Under the pieces are notes generated by a model. The model was given only the letters and a program-made list of their open reading frames with translations, had not been told where the DNA came from and did not search any database. A stretch of 64,000 nt of DNA, from positions 1 through 64,000 of the forward strand of contig NZ_FWWW01000091.1 of NCBI RefSeq assembly GCF_900176135.1, read 5' to 3'. The translations under genes were made by a program, and so were the position numbers. Position 1 is the first letter of the stretch, and each line of letters begins with the position of its first letter. Positions 16,242 through 24,487 of this stretch are shown one piece after another. Source of the stretch: Hymenobacter roseosalivarius DSM 11622 (GTDB lineage: Bacteria; Bacteroidota; Bacteroidia; Cytophagales; Hymenobacteraceae).

Positions 16242-16295
16242 AATACCGCCGTTCCTCCCCCGAACCCTTCCAGTAGTCCTTGGGTGATCAACTTT

Positions 16296-16334
16296 CATCA
16301 CGCGTGATGCTTCGGCAAGCTCAGTATGACGTCT
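16296..16334. repeat. Single arm of a family A palindrome
   Basis: The stretch GATGCTTCGGCAAGCTCAGT, followed by ATGACG, is one right arm of the family A element without a partner arm. It may be a solo remnant left by recombination or decay. Confidence 0.65.
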
Positions 16335-16352
16335 GCAACAGAAATAAGATAA

Positions 16353-18761
16353 CTACTCCGCTACAACCGTCACTTCCGCCGCCGGCAACCCCTCCGCGCT
16401 TGCCCGTAGCGTAATTTTCCCCGCCTGCTCGCCCGATTTAATAATCACCAACGCCCGGCCTTGCCAGGCATTGCGCTGGGGTCGCTGGTAGCTCTCGAGG
16501 CTGCGCGGATTGGCGTTGCCCACGCCGATGATGGTGCCAGGACCAGACAATTCAAACTTCAGCGCATTTTCAGCTTTGGGATGGCGCACGCCTTTGCTGT
16601 CGACCAGCTCTACGGCGATGTAGCTCAAATCCTGACCGTTGGCCTGGATAGTGGGCCGGTCGGGGGTGAGCGTAAGCCGGACAGGCTGGGCGGCTGATTG
16701 CAGGGTGGCGGTGCTGACGACTTTGTCGCCGGTGCGGCCGATGGCCTTTAGCTCGCCGGGCTGGTAGGGCACGCTCCAGGTAGCCGTGAAGCGGGTGGCG
16801 CGGGTGGTGGGCTTTACACCGAGGCTTTTGCCGTTGAGCAGCAGCTCCACCTGCTCGCAGGATGAATACACTTCCACGGTCAGGGGCTGATTTTCCTGGC
16901 CCGGCCAGGTCCAGTCGGCCAGCACGTCGTGCCATTCCCACTTGCTCCATTCTTCCTTGTTAGGGTTCAGAGGGAAAGAAGGTGTGGGGGGCTTTACGAA
17001 GAGGGAAACCTGGTTCTCTTTCCAGAGCGCGTCGCGGTAGTAAGACTGGGGGCGTTTCCAGCCGCAGATGTCGATGTCGCCGCAAAAGGCGAGGTTCCAG
17101 GGATAGAAGCCCTGGCTTTGCCAGTAGCCCAGCCAGCCGATGCTGGCCTCGCCGATGTAGTCGACGGCGGTCCAGACGAAGTCGCCGAGTACGTAGGGGT
17201 GGTCCACCACGTCCATCCAGCTGCCGAAAGCTTCCAGCGGATACGATTCCGAGCCGTACATCAGGCGCTGGGGCAGGCGGGCATGGTCGTCGGCATAGAT
17301 GGCCTGCTTGTGATGGTCGCCGGCGGCGGCGTAGTTGTAGCCGGCCACGTCGAGCACGGCGAAGTAGGGGTCTTTGTCGGGGGCCAGACCATTGACGCCG
17401 GCCGTGATGGGCCGGGTAGCATCGAGCGAGCGGATGTGGTCGGCCAGCTGGCGGGCGGTTTTTACGCCTTCGGGGCTGCCGCGCTCCGGGATTTCATTGC
17501 CCAGGCTCCACAAGATGATGCTGGGGTGGTTACGGTCGCGGCGCACCATGCTGGCCACGTCCTGCTGCCACCACTGGTCGAAGTAGAGGTGATAGTCGTA
17601 GGGGTTTTTGCCGTAGCGCCACATATCAAAGGCCTCATCGATGACGAGCATGCCTAGCCGGTCGCAGGCGGCGAGCAGGGCAGGGGAGGGCGGATTGTGG
17701 GAGCAGCGGATGGCGTTGTAGCCGCTGGCCTTGAGCAGCTCCATCTTGCGCTCCTCGGCCCGGTCGTAGGCTTTCGCCCCCAACGGACCATTATCGTGGT
17801 GAATACAGCCGCCTTTCAGCTTTACGGTCTGGCCATTGAGGCGGAAACCGTTCTGAGCATCAAACGAAATCGAGCGAATCCCAAACGGCGTTTCCACTTG
17901 ATCCGTGACCTGCTGGCCCTGGTAGATTTCCGTCAGGGCCGTGTACAGTGTCGGTTTATCCACCGACCAGCGTTCCGGCGACTTCACCGTCAGCGTTTGA
18001 GCTACCGTGGCGGTGGTGCCCGCCGCTATGGTTTGCTTCGCTTCGGTGCGGGCCACTTCCTGGCCGGCAGGGTTGCGCAGGCGGGTAACGAGCGTGATCT
18101 GGGCCGCTTGCTTGCTGTCGTTGGCCACCTGAGTCTGGGCTTTCACCTGGGCCGCCGCGGCCGTGATGTCGGGTGTGGTGAGGTAAGTGCCCCACTGCCC
18201 GACGTGTACGGGGGCCTGGACCGTGAGCCATACGTGCCGGTAAATGCCCGAGCCCGAGTACCAGCGGCTGTTTGCGCCTTCGTTTCTGACCTGCACGGCC
18301 AGCACGTTATCTGCTCCAAACTGCACCTTGTCGGTCACGTCGTACCAGAAGCTGGTGTAGCCGTAGGGATGCGTGCCCAACGACTGCCCATTCAGCCAGA
18401 CCTCGGCGTTCATGTACACGCCATCAAATTGCAGCTGAATACGTTGGCCCTTTTGGCTGGGGGGCAAAATGAACGTTTTCCGATACCAGCCGGTGCCGCC
18501 GGTGGTGAAGCCGCCGCTGACCTGACTGACGGCCTCGGGGCTGAACGGGGAAGCGGTGCCGGGCAGATCTTCGATGCTCCAGTCGTGGGGCAGGTCGACG
18601 GGCTGCCATCGGGCATCGTCGAATTCCGGCTTTTCGGCCCCCTGGGCCCCGCCGCGCTGGAAGCGCCAGCCGGCATCAAAGAGGGTGGTTTTGGCGGGGC
18701 GGTTCTGCGCTTGCATGATCATAGTGAGCAGCAGGAAAAACAGGATCGGAATGCGTTTCAT
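16353..18761 (-). CDS. Glycoside hydrolase family 2, beta-galactosidase-like
   Basis: An 802-residue secreted enzyme starting at the ATG of MKRIPILFFLLL, with a signal peptide ending near MQAQ. The order is a sugar-binding jelly roll (about 50-180), an immunoglobulin-like domain (190-300), the catalytic barrel, a DUF4982-type domain and a C-terminal beta domain. The acid/base is Glu423 in LGNEIPERG, the predicted nucleophile Glu505 in MYGSESYPLE, and CSHNPPSP is intact. This layout fits Bacteroidota GH2 enzymes that release beta-galactosyl or related sugars outside the cell. There is no SusC/SusD pair nearby, so no polysaccharide utilisation locus can be claimed. Confidence 0.92.
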   Translation of the reverse strand: MKRIPILFFLLLTMIMQAQNRPAKTTLFDAGWRFQRGGAQGAEKPEFDDARWQPVDLPHDWSIEDLPGTASPFSPEAVSQVSGGFTTGGTGWYRKTFILPPSQKGQRIQLQFDGVYMNAEVWLNGQSLGTHPYGYTSFWYDVTDKVQFGADNVLAVQVRNEGANSRWYSGSGIYRHVWLTVQAPVHVGQWGTYLTTPDITAAAAQVKAQTQVANDSKQAAQITLVTRLRNPAGQEVARTEAKQTIAAGTTATVAQTLTVKSPERWSVDKPTLYTALTEIYQGQQVTDQVETPFGIRSISFDAQNGFRLNGQTVKLKGGCIHHDNGPLGAKAYDRAEERKMELLKASGYNAIRCSHNPPSPALLAACDRLGMLVIDEAFDMWRYGKNPYDYHLYFDQWWQQDVASMVRRDRNHPSIILWSLGNEIPERGSPEGVKTARQLADHIRSLDATRPITAGVNGLAPDKDPYFAVLDVAGYNYAAAGDHHKQAIYADDHARLPQRLMYGSESYPLEAFGSWMDVVDHPYVLGDFVWTAVDYIGEASIGWLGYWQSQGFYPWNLAFCGDIDICGWKRPQSYYRDALWKENQVSLFVKPPTPSFPLNPNKEEWSKWEWHDVLADWTWPGQENQPLTVEVYSSCEQVELLLNGKSLGVKPTTRATRFTATWSVPYQPGELKAIGRTGDKVVSTATLQSAAQPVRLTLTPDRPTIQANGQDLSYIAVELVDSKGVRHPKAENALKFELSGPGTIIGVGNANPRSLESYQRPQRNAWQGRALVIIKSGEQAGKITLRASAEGLPAAEVTVVAE

Positions 18762-18831
18762 AAAGCAGTAAAAACGGACTGGCCTTCGGGCAATACTCGT
18801 ATATTTTTCCCTAAGCAAGGCATATACGGCT

Positions 18832-19182
18832 TTAGCCCGAAAACTCGGCCCCGCAGCTCTGGCACTCGTATAGGGTTGTGCCCGCGTAAAACAGCCGTTT
18901 CCACCAGGCCGGCCGCAGTACAGGCGCGTTATTCAGGGAGCCGCAGCGTGGGCACCGCTGTACTGCCAGACCGACGCGGCGAAGCTCAAACGCCGCCACG
19001 ATTTCCTGGGCCGCCGGGACTTCATCTTCCTCAATCAATAACTGGTAATACAGCCCGTCGCCAAAGGGCAGCGAGGGCGGACCGCAGGTTTTGACCAAAG
19101 TGGCAATGTCGGCGTCGCGCAGCTGATTATACAGGTCCACGGCTTCAGCATAGGTAAGATATTGCGCGGCCGGAAGTAGCAT
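18832..19182 (-). CDS. DUF2007 zinc-ribbon protein
   Basis: A 116-residue protein. The first half (YAEAVDLYNQLRDADIATLVKTCG to AAQEIVAAFE) is the DUF2007 putative signal-transducing fold. The second half holds two zinc-binding pairs, CPRCGS and CQSCG, separated by 34 residues, forming a rubredoxin-like ribbon. It is cytosolic and its ligand is unknown. It follows the two coiled-coil genes on the same strand, separated by the short hairpin repeat at 19217-19254. Confidence 0.85.
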   Translation of the reverse strand: MLLPAAQYLTYAEAVDLYNQLRDADIATLVKTCGPPSLPFGDGLYYQLLIEEDEVPAAQEIVAAFELRRVGLAVQRCPRCGSLNNAPVLRPAWWKRLFYAGTTLYECQSCGAEFSG

Positions 19183-19216
19183 ATGGAGCCACTGGGGGGC
19201 TTTTTTAATTAAATAA

Positions 19217-19254
19217 AACGAGATTGAGACGCGAGTACGCGTTTCAATCTCGTT
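19217..19254. repeat. Short family C hairpin
   Basis: AACGAGATTGAGACGCG and CGCGTTTCAATCTCGTT pair with one G-T position around a three-base loop. The arm contains GATTGAGACGCG, the same wording as the long family C element at 41567-41673. It is immediately followed by a GGGGGGCAAATTTA motif at the end of the next gene. Confidence 0.8.
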
Positions 19255-19267
19255 CTGGGGGGCAAAT

Positions 19268-19843
19268 TTACCGCCGGGCGGGAATGCGCTGGCGCAGGCG
19301 GAAAATGTAAAACAAAAGACCGGCGCTCAGCAGGGCCAACCCTACGGCCAGCATCTCGCGGCTGGTGCGGTCCGCCTCAGCTTCCTTGGCGGCGGCCTGA
19401 GCATCGAGGAGCTTTTTCTCGCGCTGCTTGTCGCGCATCTCCAGGTTCTGGATCTGGTTTTCCAGGTCGTAGAAGCGTTGCTGGGTGCTGCTCTGGTCGG
19501 TCTGGGCAACGGTAATCTGCTGCTGGGCCTGCTGCTTTTCGGCCACAACGGTGGCCGTGCGGCGCAGGGCGTCGTTTTTTACGGCCTGCACGATTTCCGT
19601 GTCCTTGCGGATAATGCCTTTCAGAGCATCTACTACTTCTTGCAGGTCTTTTTTGGAAGGCTGATTGCCGAACAGGCTGTTGCGGCGGGCGTTGGCCGCC
19701 TCGTACTGGCGCACCAGCAGCTCCCGCTCCTGAATCAGGCGGGCAACTGGGCTGGGCTCCGTAACCGGAACAGATTCAGGAGTTTGAGCCGCGGCGAAGA
19801 AGGTAATCAGCAGGAAAAATCCAGAAAGCAAGCGTTGTTTCAT
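19268..19843 (-). CDS. Coiled-coil, C-terminally anchored membrane protein (second of a tandem pair)
   Basis: A 191-residue protein starting at MKQRLLSGFFLL. It has a signal peptide ending near FFAAAQ, a long charged coiled coil from about residue 35 to 150 (IQERELLVRQYEAANARRNSLFG, ENQIQNLEMRDKQREKK), and one membrane helix near the C-terminus (MLAVGLALLSAGLLFYIF) ending in basic residues. It is a paralogue of the gene at 19869: both share NSLFG/NGLFG, KKDL, LKGIIRKDTEI-type blocks and the same layout. It lies 25 bases after that gene, so they are surely one transcript. The family is unrecognised. Confidence 0.75.
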   Translation of the reverse strand: MKQRLLSGFFLLITFFAAAQTPESVPVTEPSPVARLIQERELLVRQYEAANARRNSLFGNQPSKKDLQEVVDALKGIIRKDTEIVQAVKNDALRRTATVVAEKQQAQQQITVAQTDQSSTQQRFYDLENQIQNLEMRDKQREKKLLDAQAAAKEAEADRTSREMLAVGLALLSAGLLFYIFRLRQRIPARR

Positions 19844-19868
19844 GCAGCAAAGTAACAACAGCTTCCTG

Positions 19869-20486
19869 TTACTCAACCAGCGGCCGGCTGCGGTGCTGGA
19901 AGGCAACGGGCCGGCGCTGACCCTGGCGGCGGCGCTGCCACAGAATGTAGCCGAGCAGTCCCGCGCAGAGCAGTGCTAAGCCCACAGCTATCATTTCGTG
20001 CTTAGTGCGAACCTGCTCAGCCTCGGCGGCGGCGGCCTGAGCTATCAGCAGACGGGTTTCGCGTTCTACTTCCAGCTTTTCGCGCTCCATCTCCCTGATC
20101 TGCAACTCCTCAATCTGGTTTTCCAGGGCGGCGTATTTGCCATTGGTAGCCTCGACGGCCTTCGTTTCTGCCTTGACGCGAGCGGCCTCAACCTGAGCAA
20201 TATTGGGCAGGGTGCGCTGCCTGACGGCCTGCAGAATTTCGGTGTCTTTGCGGATGATGCGCCGCAACGCCGCATTCACCTGGTTAAGATCTTTTTTGGA
20301 CGCTTTTTTTCCAAATAGCCCATTGCGCTGAGCACTGGTTTGCTCATAGGCCTGCATCAATTGCTCCCGCTCCCGAATTTCGCGCAGCAGCGGGCCATTA
20401 GCCGCGGTGGTTTGCTGGGCCAGCGCTCCATTGCCGCCACCGACCAGCAACAGTAGTAAGAAAAATAAATACCTCTTCAACCTCAT
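19869..20486 (-). CDS. Coiled-coil, C-terminally anchored membrane protein (first of a tandem pair)
   Basis: A 205-residue paralogue of the gene at 19268. It shows a signal peptide (MRLKRYLFFLLLLLVGGGNG to ALAQ), the shared block FGKKASKKDLNQV, ALRRIIRKDTEILQAV, a heptad-rich coiled coil (about 90-155), and a C-terminal membrane helix MIAVGLALLCAGLLGYILW followed by an arginine-rich tail. The topology would leave the coiled coil in the periplasm and the tail in the cytosol. It starts 64 bases after the MMPL/RND exporter gene on the same strand, suggesting a shared transcript and perhaps a shared envelope role. Confidence 0.75.
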   Translation of the reverse strand: MRLKRYLFFLLLLLVGGGNGALAQQTTAANGPLLREIREREQLMQAYEQTSAQRNGLFGKKASKKDLNQVNAALRRIIRKDTEILQAVRQRTLPNIAQVEAARVKAETKAVEATNGKYAALENQIEELQIREMEREKLEVERETRLLIAQAAAAEAEQVRTKHEMIAVGLALLCAGLLGYILWQRRRQGQRRPVAFQHRSRPLVE

Positions 20487-20550
20487 ATGGCACTATAACG
20501 GTGAAGTGCCGCGTGTAGTTTGTGCAGACAGCGGCTTATATAGTAAGCCG

Positions 20551-22881
20551 CTAATTAGCCCCCAGCGCCGCCACTGGCTGCCGTATTTCGCGGGGCTTGT
20601 GCTTGTAGAAGTAAAGAATTAGTAGGGGCAGCAGGGTCAGCTCGGCAATTACCCCGAACAGCAGTGTGAGGCCAATGAGCAGACCCACGTAAAACGTGCC
20701 ATCGAAGGAGGAAAATAACAGCGTCGAAAAGCCCCCCACGAGTATTAAGGAGGTGACAATAACGGCTTTGCCCGCCATCAGGTACGTGCGCCGCACGGCC
20801 AGGAACAAGGTGGGTTCCTTCAGTAATGTCAGCTTTAACTTGCTGATAAAGTGAATGGTATCATCCACGGCAATGCCGAAGGCGATGGTGAAGATGATGC
20901 TGGTGCTCACCTTCATGCTCACCCCGGCCAGGCCCATCACGCCCGCCACCACAATGATGGGCACCAGATTGGGTACCAGCACCACGGCCGTCATGCGCAG
21001 GCTGCGGAACAACGCCAGCACGATGAGCGTGACCATGACCACGTCGATGCTCATGCCCACGATCATGTCGCGGGTCAGGTTCTGGTTGTTTTTATCGATG
21101 AGGTTGGCCGAGCCGGTGAGGCGGGTTTGGAGAATGCTGGCGTCGATATTCTGCGTTAGAAACGTGCGCAGCCTGGCATTGGCCGCGTCGGCGCGAATGC
21201 TGCCTACGTCCGGCATGCGGCCCGTAAGGCGGCCTTCGCGGGCGTCGGGCTGCACCAGGGAGCGAAACTCCTGCTTCTTGCGAAACAGCCTGACTTTAGC
21301 CACAATACGGCGCAGCTCTGCTTCCGATTCGGGCAAGCGATACTCGGCTACGTCGCCGCCGTTCAGCGCCTTGCGCACCGATTTTATAATCGTGACTGGT
21401 GAGGCCACGAAGTTTAGGCCAACCTCCTGGCGCAGATACGTTTCGACGCGCTCAATCTGGCGTAGCACGGCCAGATCGTAGATGGTGCCGCCATTGGCGG
21501 GCTTCAAATCCAGCTCGAAAGGCCGAACACCGGCGAAGTGCCGCTCAAAAAAACCGAAGTCCTGGCGCACCGGGTCGCCCTCCGACAAGTCGTCGAGCAG
21601 CGCCGAGTTGATGCGCACCTGCATGGCTAAGGCGATGGAGCCGGCAATTAGTAGCCCCCCAAGCCCAAATACCAGCCGCCGCCGCACGAGTACCCAGCGA
21701 AATAAGCGGCCCAGCACACCGTCCCAATCATGGCCGTGCTGGCGGGGCACGCGCAACTGGGGCTTGCGCAAGAGTAGGAGCAGAGCGGGCAACAGGGTGA
21801 AAGTCAGTACAAAAGCCAGCAGCACCGAAATGCCCGTGAATAGCCCGAAGTTGTGAATGGGCCGAATGGAGCTGGTCATCAGCGTAAAAAAACCGATGCT
21901 GGTCGTTAGCGCCGATAGGCCAGAGCCGAAGCCCGATTCACGGATAGTAGTGCGCAGGGCGTCGTTTTTGGTAGCACCGTAGCCCAGCTCTGTCACGTAG
22001 CGCGTGATGAAGTGAATGGTATCGGACATGCCCACCGTGAACATAATCACCGGCAGCAGAGCCGTCATCAGGTCAATGCTCACCCCGCAGGCCGACATCA
22101 GCCCCAGCCCCCACAAAATGGCCCCCAGCACCACTACCAGCGGCAATACCACGCCCCACCAGGTCCGAAACGTAAACCACAGCAGCCCCGTGACCAGCAG
22201 CACCGACAAGCTCATAAATAGAATCATCTCCCGCTGCAACCGGTCCACGAACACGGATTGGGCCACCAGCTTACCGGCTATGTGGTAGTCGCTCGGGGCA
22301 AATCCCAGCTGGGTGAGCTTAGTTGTCAGGCTGGTCATCAGCGAGTCGCCGGGGGGCTTTTTCAGGTCGGGCGCGGTCTGCAGTATGACCGTAACGGCGC
22401 GTCCGTTGGTCGCGAAAAGGTTGCCCACCAAGCCCGGCGTCTGATAGATGATAGCTGAGTCGGCGGGCAGGCGCGCGGGTTCATCGAGGTGCAGATACGG
22501 AATGTTGAACACACCCAGACCTTCCACAATAGGGTTAGTAAGAGTAGTGGGCGAGGTGACTTGCTCCACATAGCGCTGGCGCTGGACAAAGCGCGTAAAC
22601 GAATCGACGCGGGCCAGAAATGGCGCGTTGAACACGGTGCCGCCGGCCGGCGCTTCCAGGCCAATGAGCACGTAGTCATTATCGTTGCCAAAGCGCTTGG
22701 AGTACTGCTCGTAGTAATCCAGGTCGGGGTCGCCGGCGGGGTAGAAGTCGTTGAAGTTATAGTTGAAGCGCAGCTGAGCCACGTAATACACGCTCAGGGC
22801 CGACACCAGGGCCAACACCAACAGCGTGAGGTAACTAAGTTTGCGAAGGGGCATTCGGGCTAGATAGGATATACTGAGCAT
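20551..22881 (-). CDS. MMPL/RND-family membrane exporter
   Basis: A 776-residue protein with the RND two-fold repeat: one membrane helix, a periplasmic domain, then a five- or six-helix bundle, repeated. The first bundle starts MILFMSLSVLLVTGLLWFTF and contains VGMSDTIHFI; the second contains the matching FGIAVDDTIHFISKL, the usual proton-relay region. Single-subunit MMPL relatives export lipids, sterol-like compounds or hopanoids. The substrate is unknown and no membrane-fusion protein or outer-membrane channel lies beside it. A start nine codons later (MPLRKLSYL) is also possible. Confidence 0.88.
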   Translation of the reverse strand: MLSISYLARMPLRKLSYLTLLVLALVSALSVYYVAQLRFNYNFNDFYPAGDPDLDYYEQYSKRFGNDNDYVLIGLEAPAGGTVFNAPFLARVDSFTRFVQRQRYVEQVTSPTTLTNPIVEGLGVFNIPYLHLDEPARLPADSAIIYQTPGLVGNLFATNGRAVTVILQTAPDLKKPPGDSLMTSLTTKLTQLGFAPSDYHIAGKLVAQSVFVDRLQREMILFMSLSVLLVTGLLWFTFRTWWGVVLPLVVVLGAILWGLGLMSACGVSIDLMTALLPVIMFTVGMSDTIHFITRYVTELGYGATKNDALRTTIRESGFGSGLSALTTSIGFFTLMTSSIRPIHNFGLFTGISVLLAFVLTFTLLPALLLLLRKPQLRVPRQHGHDWDGVLGRLFRWVLVRRRLVFGLGGLLIAGSIALAMQVRINSALLDDLSEGDPVRQDFGFFERHFAGVRPFELDLKPANGGTIYDLAVLRQIERVETYLRQEVGLNFVASPVTIIKSVRKALNGGDVAEYRLPESEAELRRIVAKVRLFRKKQEFRSLVQPDAREGRLTGRMPDVGSIRADAANARLRTFLTQNIDASILQTRLTGSANLIDKNNQNLTRDMIVGMSIDVVMVTLIVLALFRSLRMTAVVLVPNLVPIIVVAGVMGLAGVSMKVSTSIIFTIAFGIAVDDTIHFISKLKLTLLKEPTLFLAVRRTYLMAGKAVIVTSLILVGGFSTLLFSSFDGTFYVGLLIGLTLLFGVIAELTLLPLLILYFYKHKPREIRQPVAALGAN

Positions 22882-23006
22882 CGGCTCACTTGGTGCTTTG
22901 GGTCGCTGTTCGTACTTTAGAAGCGGCGTGAATCAGTAAGAAGGCGTAGCCAAGCCAACCGTGCCCCGCCAGGTTTTGTTTCCTCACTTTTTGCTTCTTC
23001 CCCTTT

Positions 23007-23228
23007 ATGAAAAACGCCCTGCTGGCCCTCGCCTTGTTTGCTTTCGTTGGTACCGCCACTGCCCACGAGGGCAAAGACGAGAAGAAGTCCAAGAAAAGCA
23101 CCGCCGCCAAAACCTGCTCCATGCCCGAGAAAGGCAGCGCCGCCTGCTGTATGAAGAAAGACACCAAAACCGCCGCGGTGAAAGCCGCGCCCGCGCCGGC
23201 CGCCGCGCCAGTTGCGAAGTCGCTGTAA
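23007..23228 (+). CDS. Small secreted Lys/Ala-rich cysteine-containing protein
   Basis: A 73-residue protein with a clean signal peptide (MKNALLALALFAFVGTATA) and a short, lysine- and alanine-rich mature part holding three cysteines in the segment TCSMPEKGSAACCMKK. The cysteines may form a disulfide or bind metal. I do not recognise a family. It is followed by a strong terminator at 23258-23298. An opposite-strand reading frame exists here but lacks any coding sign. Confidence 0.6.
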   Translation: MKNALLALALFAFVGTATAHEGKDEKKSKKSTAAKTCSMPEKGSAACCMKKDTKTAAVKAAPAPAAAPVAKSL

Positions 23229-23257
23229 AAAGCCAATTACATTGATGCCTTTACAAC

Positions 23258-23298
23258 AAAAAGGGCGCAGTTCTTACAATGAGAATTGCGCCCTTTTT
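23258..23298. terminator. Rho-independent terminator
   Basis: AAAAAGGGCGCAGTTCT-TACAAT-GAGAATTGCGCCCTTTTT is a long stem with one or two weak pairs and symmetrical A/T runs. It ends the small secreted-protein gene, and the next gene's start lies 20 bases beyond it. Confidence 0.9.
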
Positions 23299-23317
23299 GC
23301 TATTTAATCATTCTGAT

Positions 23318-23746
23318 ATGCGAGTATTTTATCTGTTACTACCATTGCTGTTCTGTGCCCGTACTGGTAGCGCGTGTAGCTGTATACCCACTACTATGGA
23401 AGAAAATTTTAAAAAGGCAGATTATGTAATAAAGGTTCAGGTAGTTTCTTTGGCTGATACACTTCATTTCGACTTATACAGCAACCCTGTTCGTCCGCCT
23501 TTCACATATGGTTATAGCCCTAGTTTATTGGTTAATAAAGTGCTTAAAGGCCAGATGAAAGAAGGCGAAATGATTCGAATAATTGCCGCTAATTCAATGT
23601 GTAGTTATTATTTCGGCCTTGGGTTATCCTATGTCGTTTTTATTTATGTACATGATAAGGCATTCACCACTTCAGTGTGTAGCAAGAATTTTTTGCAAAC
23701 CGATAGAAAATCTATGGCAATAGTTAAAAGTTTAAGTCGGAGATAG
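23318..23746 (+). CDS. TIMP/netrin-like secreted protein, AT-rich
   Basis: A 142-residue protein; the ATG of MRVFYLLLPLLF is chosen because the earlier in-frame ATG lies inside the terminator stem. The signal peptide ends at SACSC, and the mature part begins with CSCIPTTMEENFKKADYVIKVQV, the pattern of bacterial TIMP-like (netrin-type OB fold) proteins, whose CSC is normally disulfide-bonded. SLLVNKVLKGQMKEGEMIRII fits the following strands. The function is unknown. GC is near 38 %, marking the start of an AT-rich patch. Confidence 0.65.
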   Translation: MRVFYLLLPLLFCARTGSACSCIPTTMEENFKKADYVIKVQVVSLADTLHFDLYSNPVRPPFTYGYSPSLLVNKVLKGQMKEGEMIRIIAANSMCSYYFGLGLSYVVFIYVHDKAFTTSVCSKNFLQTDRKSMAIVKSLSRR

Positions 23747-23770
23747 GGCTCATGAAAATGAGCTTTGGTT

Positions 23771-23806
23771 AGGGCTAATAATATGGATGGATTTAAGAGT
23801 AATCAA
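23771..23806 (+). pseudogene. Relic of a TIGR03643-family 3' end
   Basis: These bases read R-A-N-N-M-D-G-F-K-S-N-Q, matching R-A-D-G-M-D-G-F-K-S-N-Q in the intact gene at 24134-24430. In the MDGFKSNQ block all base differences are synonymous third positions, as expected of two once-coding copies. No upstream frame continues the match for more than a few residues, so only a fragment remains. Confidence 0.45.
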
Positions 23807-24047
23807 AGTTTAAAATATATTAAAGCTTTAGCTATAACTACTGTTTATTGCTACCGTGTATTGTGGTCTGGCAGCTTTAGATGTTATGGTCAGTCTTAAG
23901 TACGAAACGGATAGTATGGGTGACTGCATATCGAGTATTACTGGCTATGATCTATGTTTTATGTTGAAAGTATATCCAACTACTAGTATTATCTGTTGTT
24001 TGTTAGCAATGGGATTACTGGCTTGGAAACAAGCCCTTAAAAGGTAG
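23783..24047 (+). pseudogene. Possible frameshifted small membrane protein
   Basis: One frame runs from the ATG at 23783 through LKYIKALAITT, and another, open from about 23835, continues LLFIATVYCGLAALDVM and ends LLAMGLLAWKQALKR at 24047. Joining them by a one-base shift near 23835-23845 gives a protein of about 87 residues with two hydrophobic helices. Alternatively the second part is a separate gene starting at the GTG at 23856. The family is unrecognised, and the DNA is AT-rich. Confidence 0.35.
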
Positions 24048-24133
24048 CTGAACCTGCATAGTAGATGGGCAGAGATGAATGTAAAATCTATATCCACTCC
24101 TTGTTTCCTTGACCATTATTTCTCGAATATTAT

Positions 24134-24430
24134 ATGAAAGACGAAGAAACCGGATACCAAAACCTCTCAGCCGCCGATGTTGACCGCATCATAGAAATGG
24201 GCTGGGAAGACCGCACGCCTTTCGAGGCCATCGAAGCACAGTTTGGCCTCGCGGAGAAAGACGTTATTGCCCTCATGCGGAAGATGATGAAGGCGTCCTC
24301 GTTCAGGATGTGGCGCAAGCGTATGGCTGGCCGTAGCACCAAGCATCTGGCGTTGCGGGCCGATGGAATGGATGGCTTCAAGAGCAATCAGCAGCGCGCT
24401 ATTTCGCTGAATAAGATCAGCAAGCGGTAG
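24134..24430 (+). CDS. TIGR03643-family protein
   Basis: A 98-residue cytosolic protein carrying the family pattern almost whole: LSAADVDRIIEMGWEDRTPF, EAIEAQFGLAEKDVIALMRK, SSFRMWRKRMAGRSTKH and SLNKISKR at the end. The family is short, basic and uncharacterised; the first half resembles a helix-turn-helix. GC content returns to the host level here, unlike the preceding 800 bases. A fragment of a second copy lies upstream at 23771-23806. Confidence 0.87.
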   Translation: MKDEETGYQNLSAADVDRIIEMGWEDRTPFEAIEAQFGLAEKDVIALMRKMMKASSFRMWRKRMAGRSTKHLALRADGMDGFKSNQQRAISLNKISKR

Positions 24431-24487
24431 CTTGATGCGATTTATCTTAAAGGTGTCTGAGTATCGTACACGCCGCACTACGCAATA

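Noticed and set aside
22886-23236. Minus-strand reading frame of 116 residues opposite the small secreted protein
   Set aside because: The plus-strand frame has a proper signal peptide and terminator; the opposite frame is its shadow.
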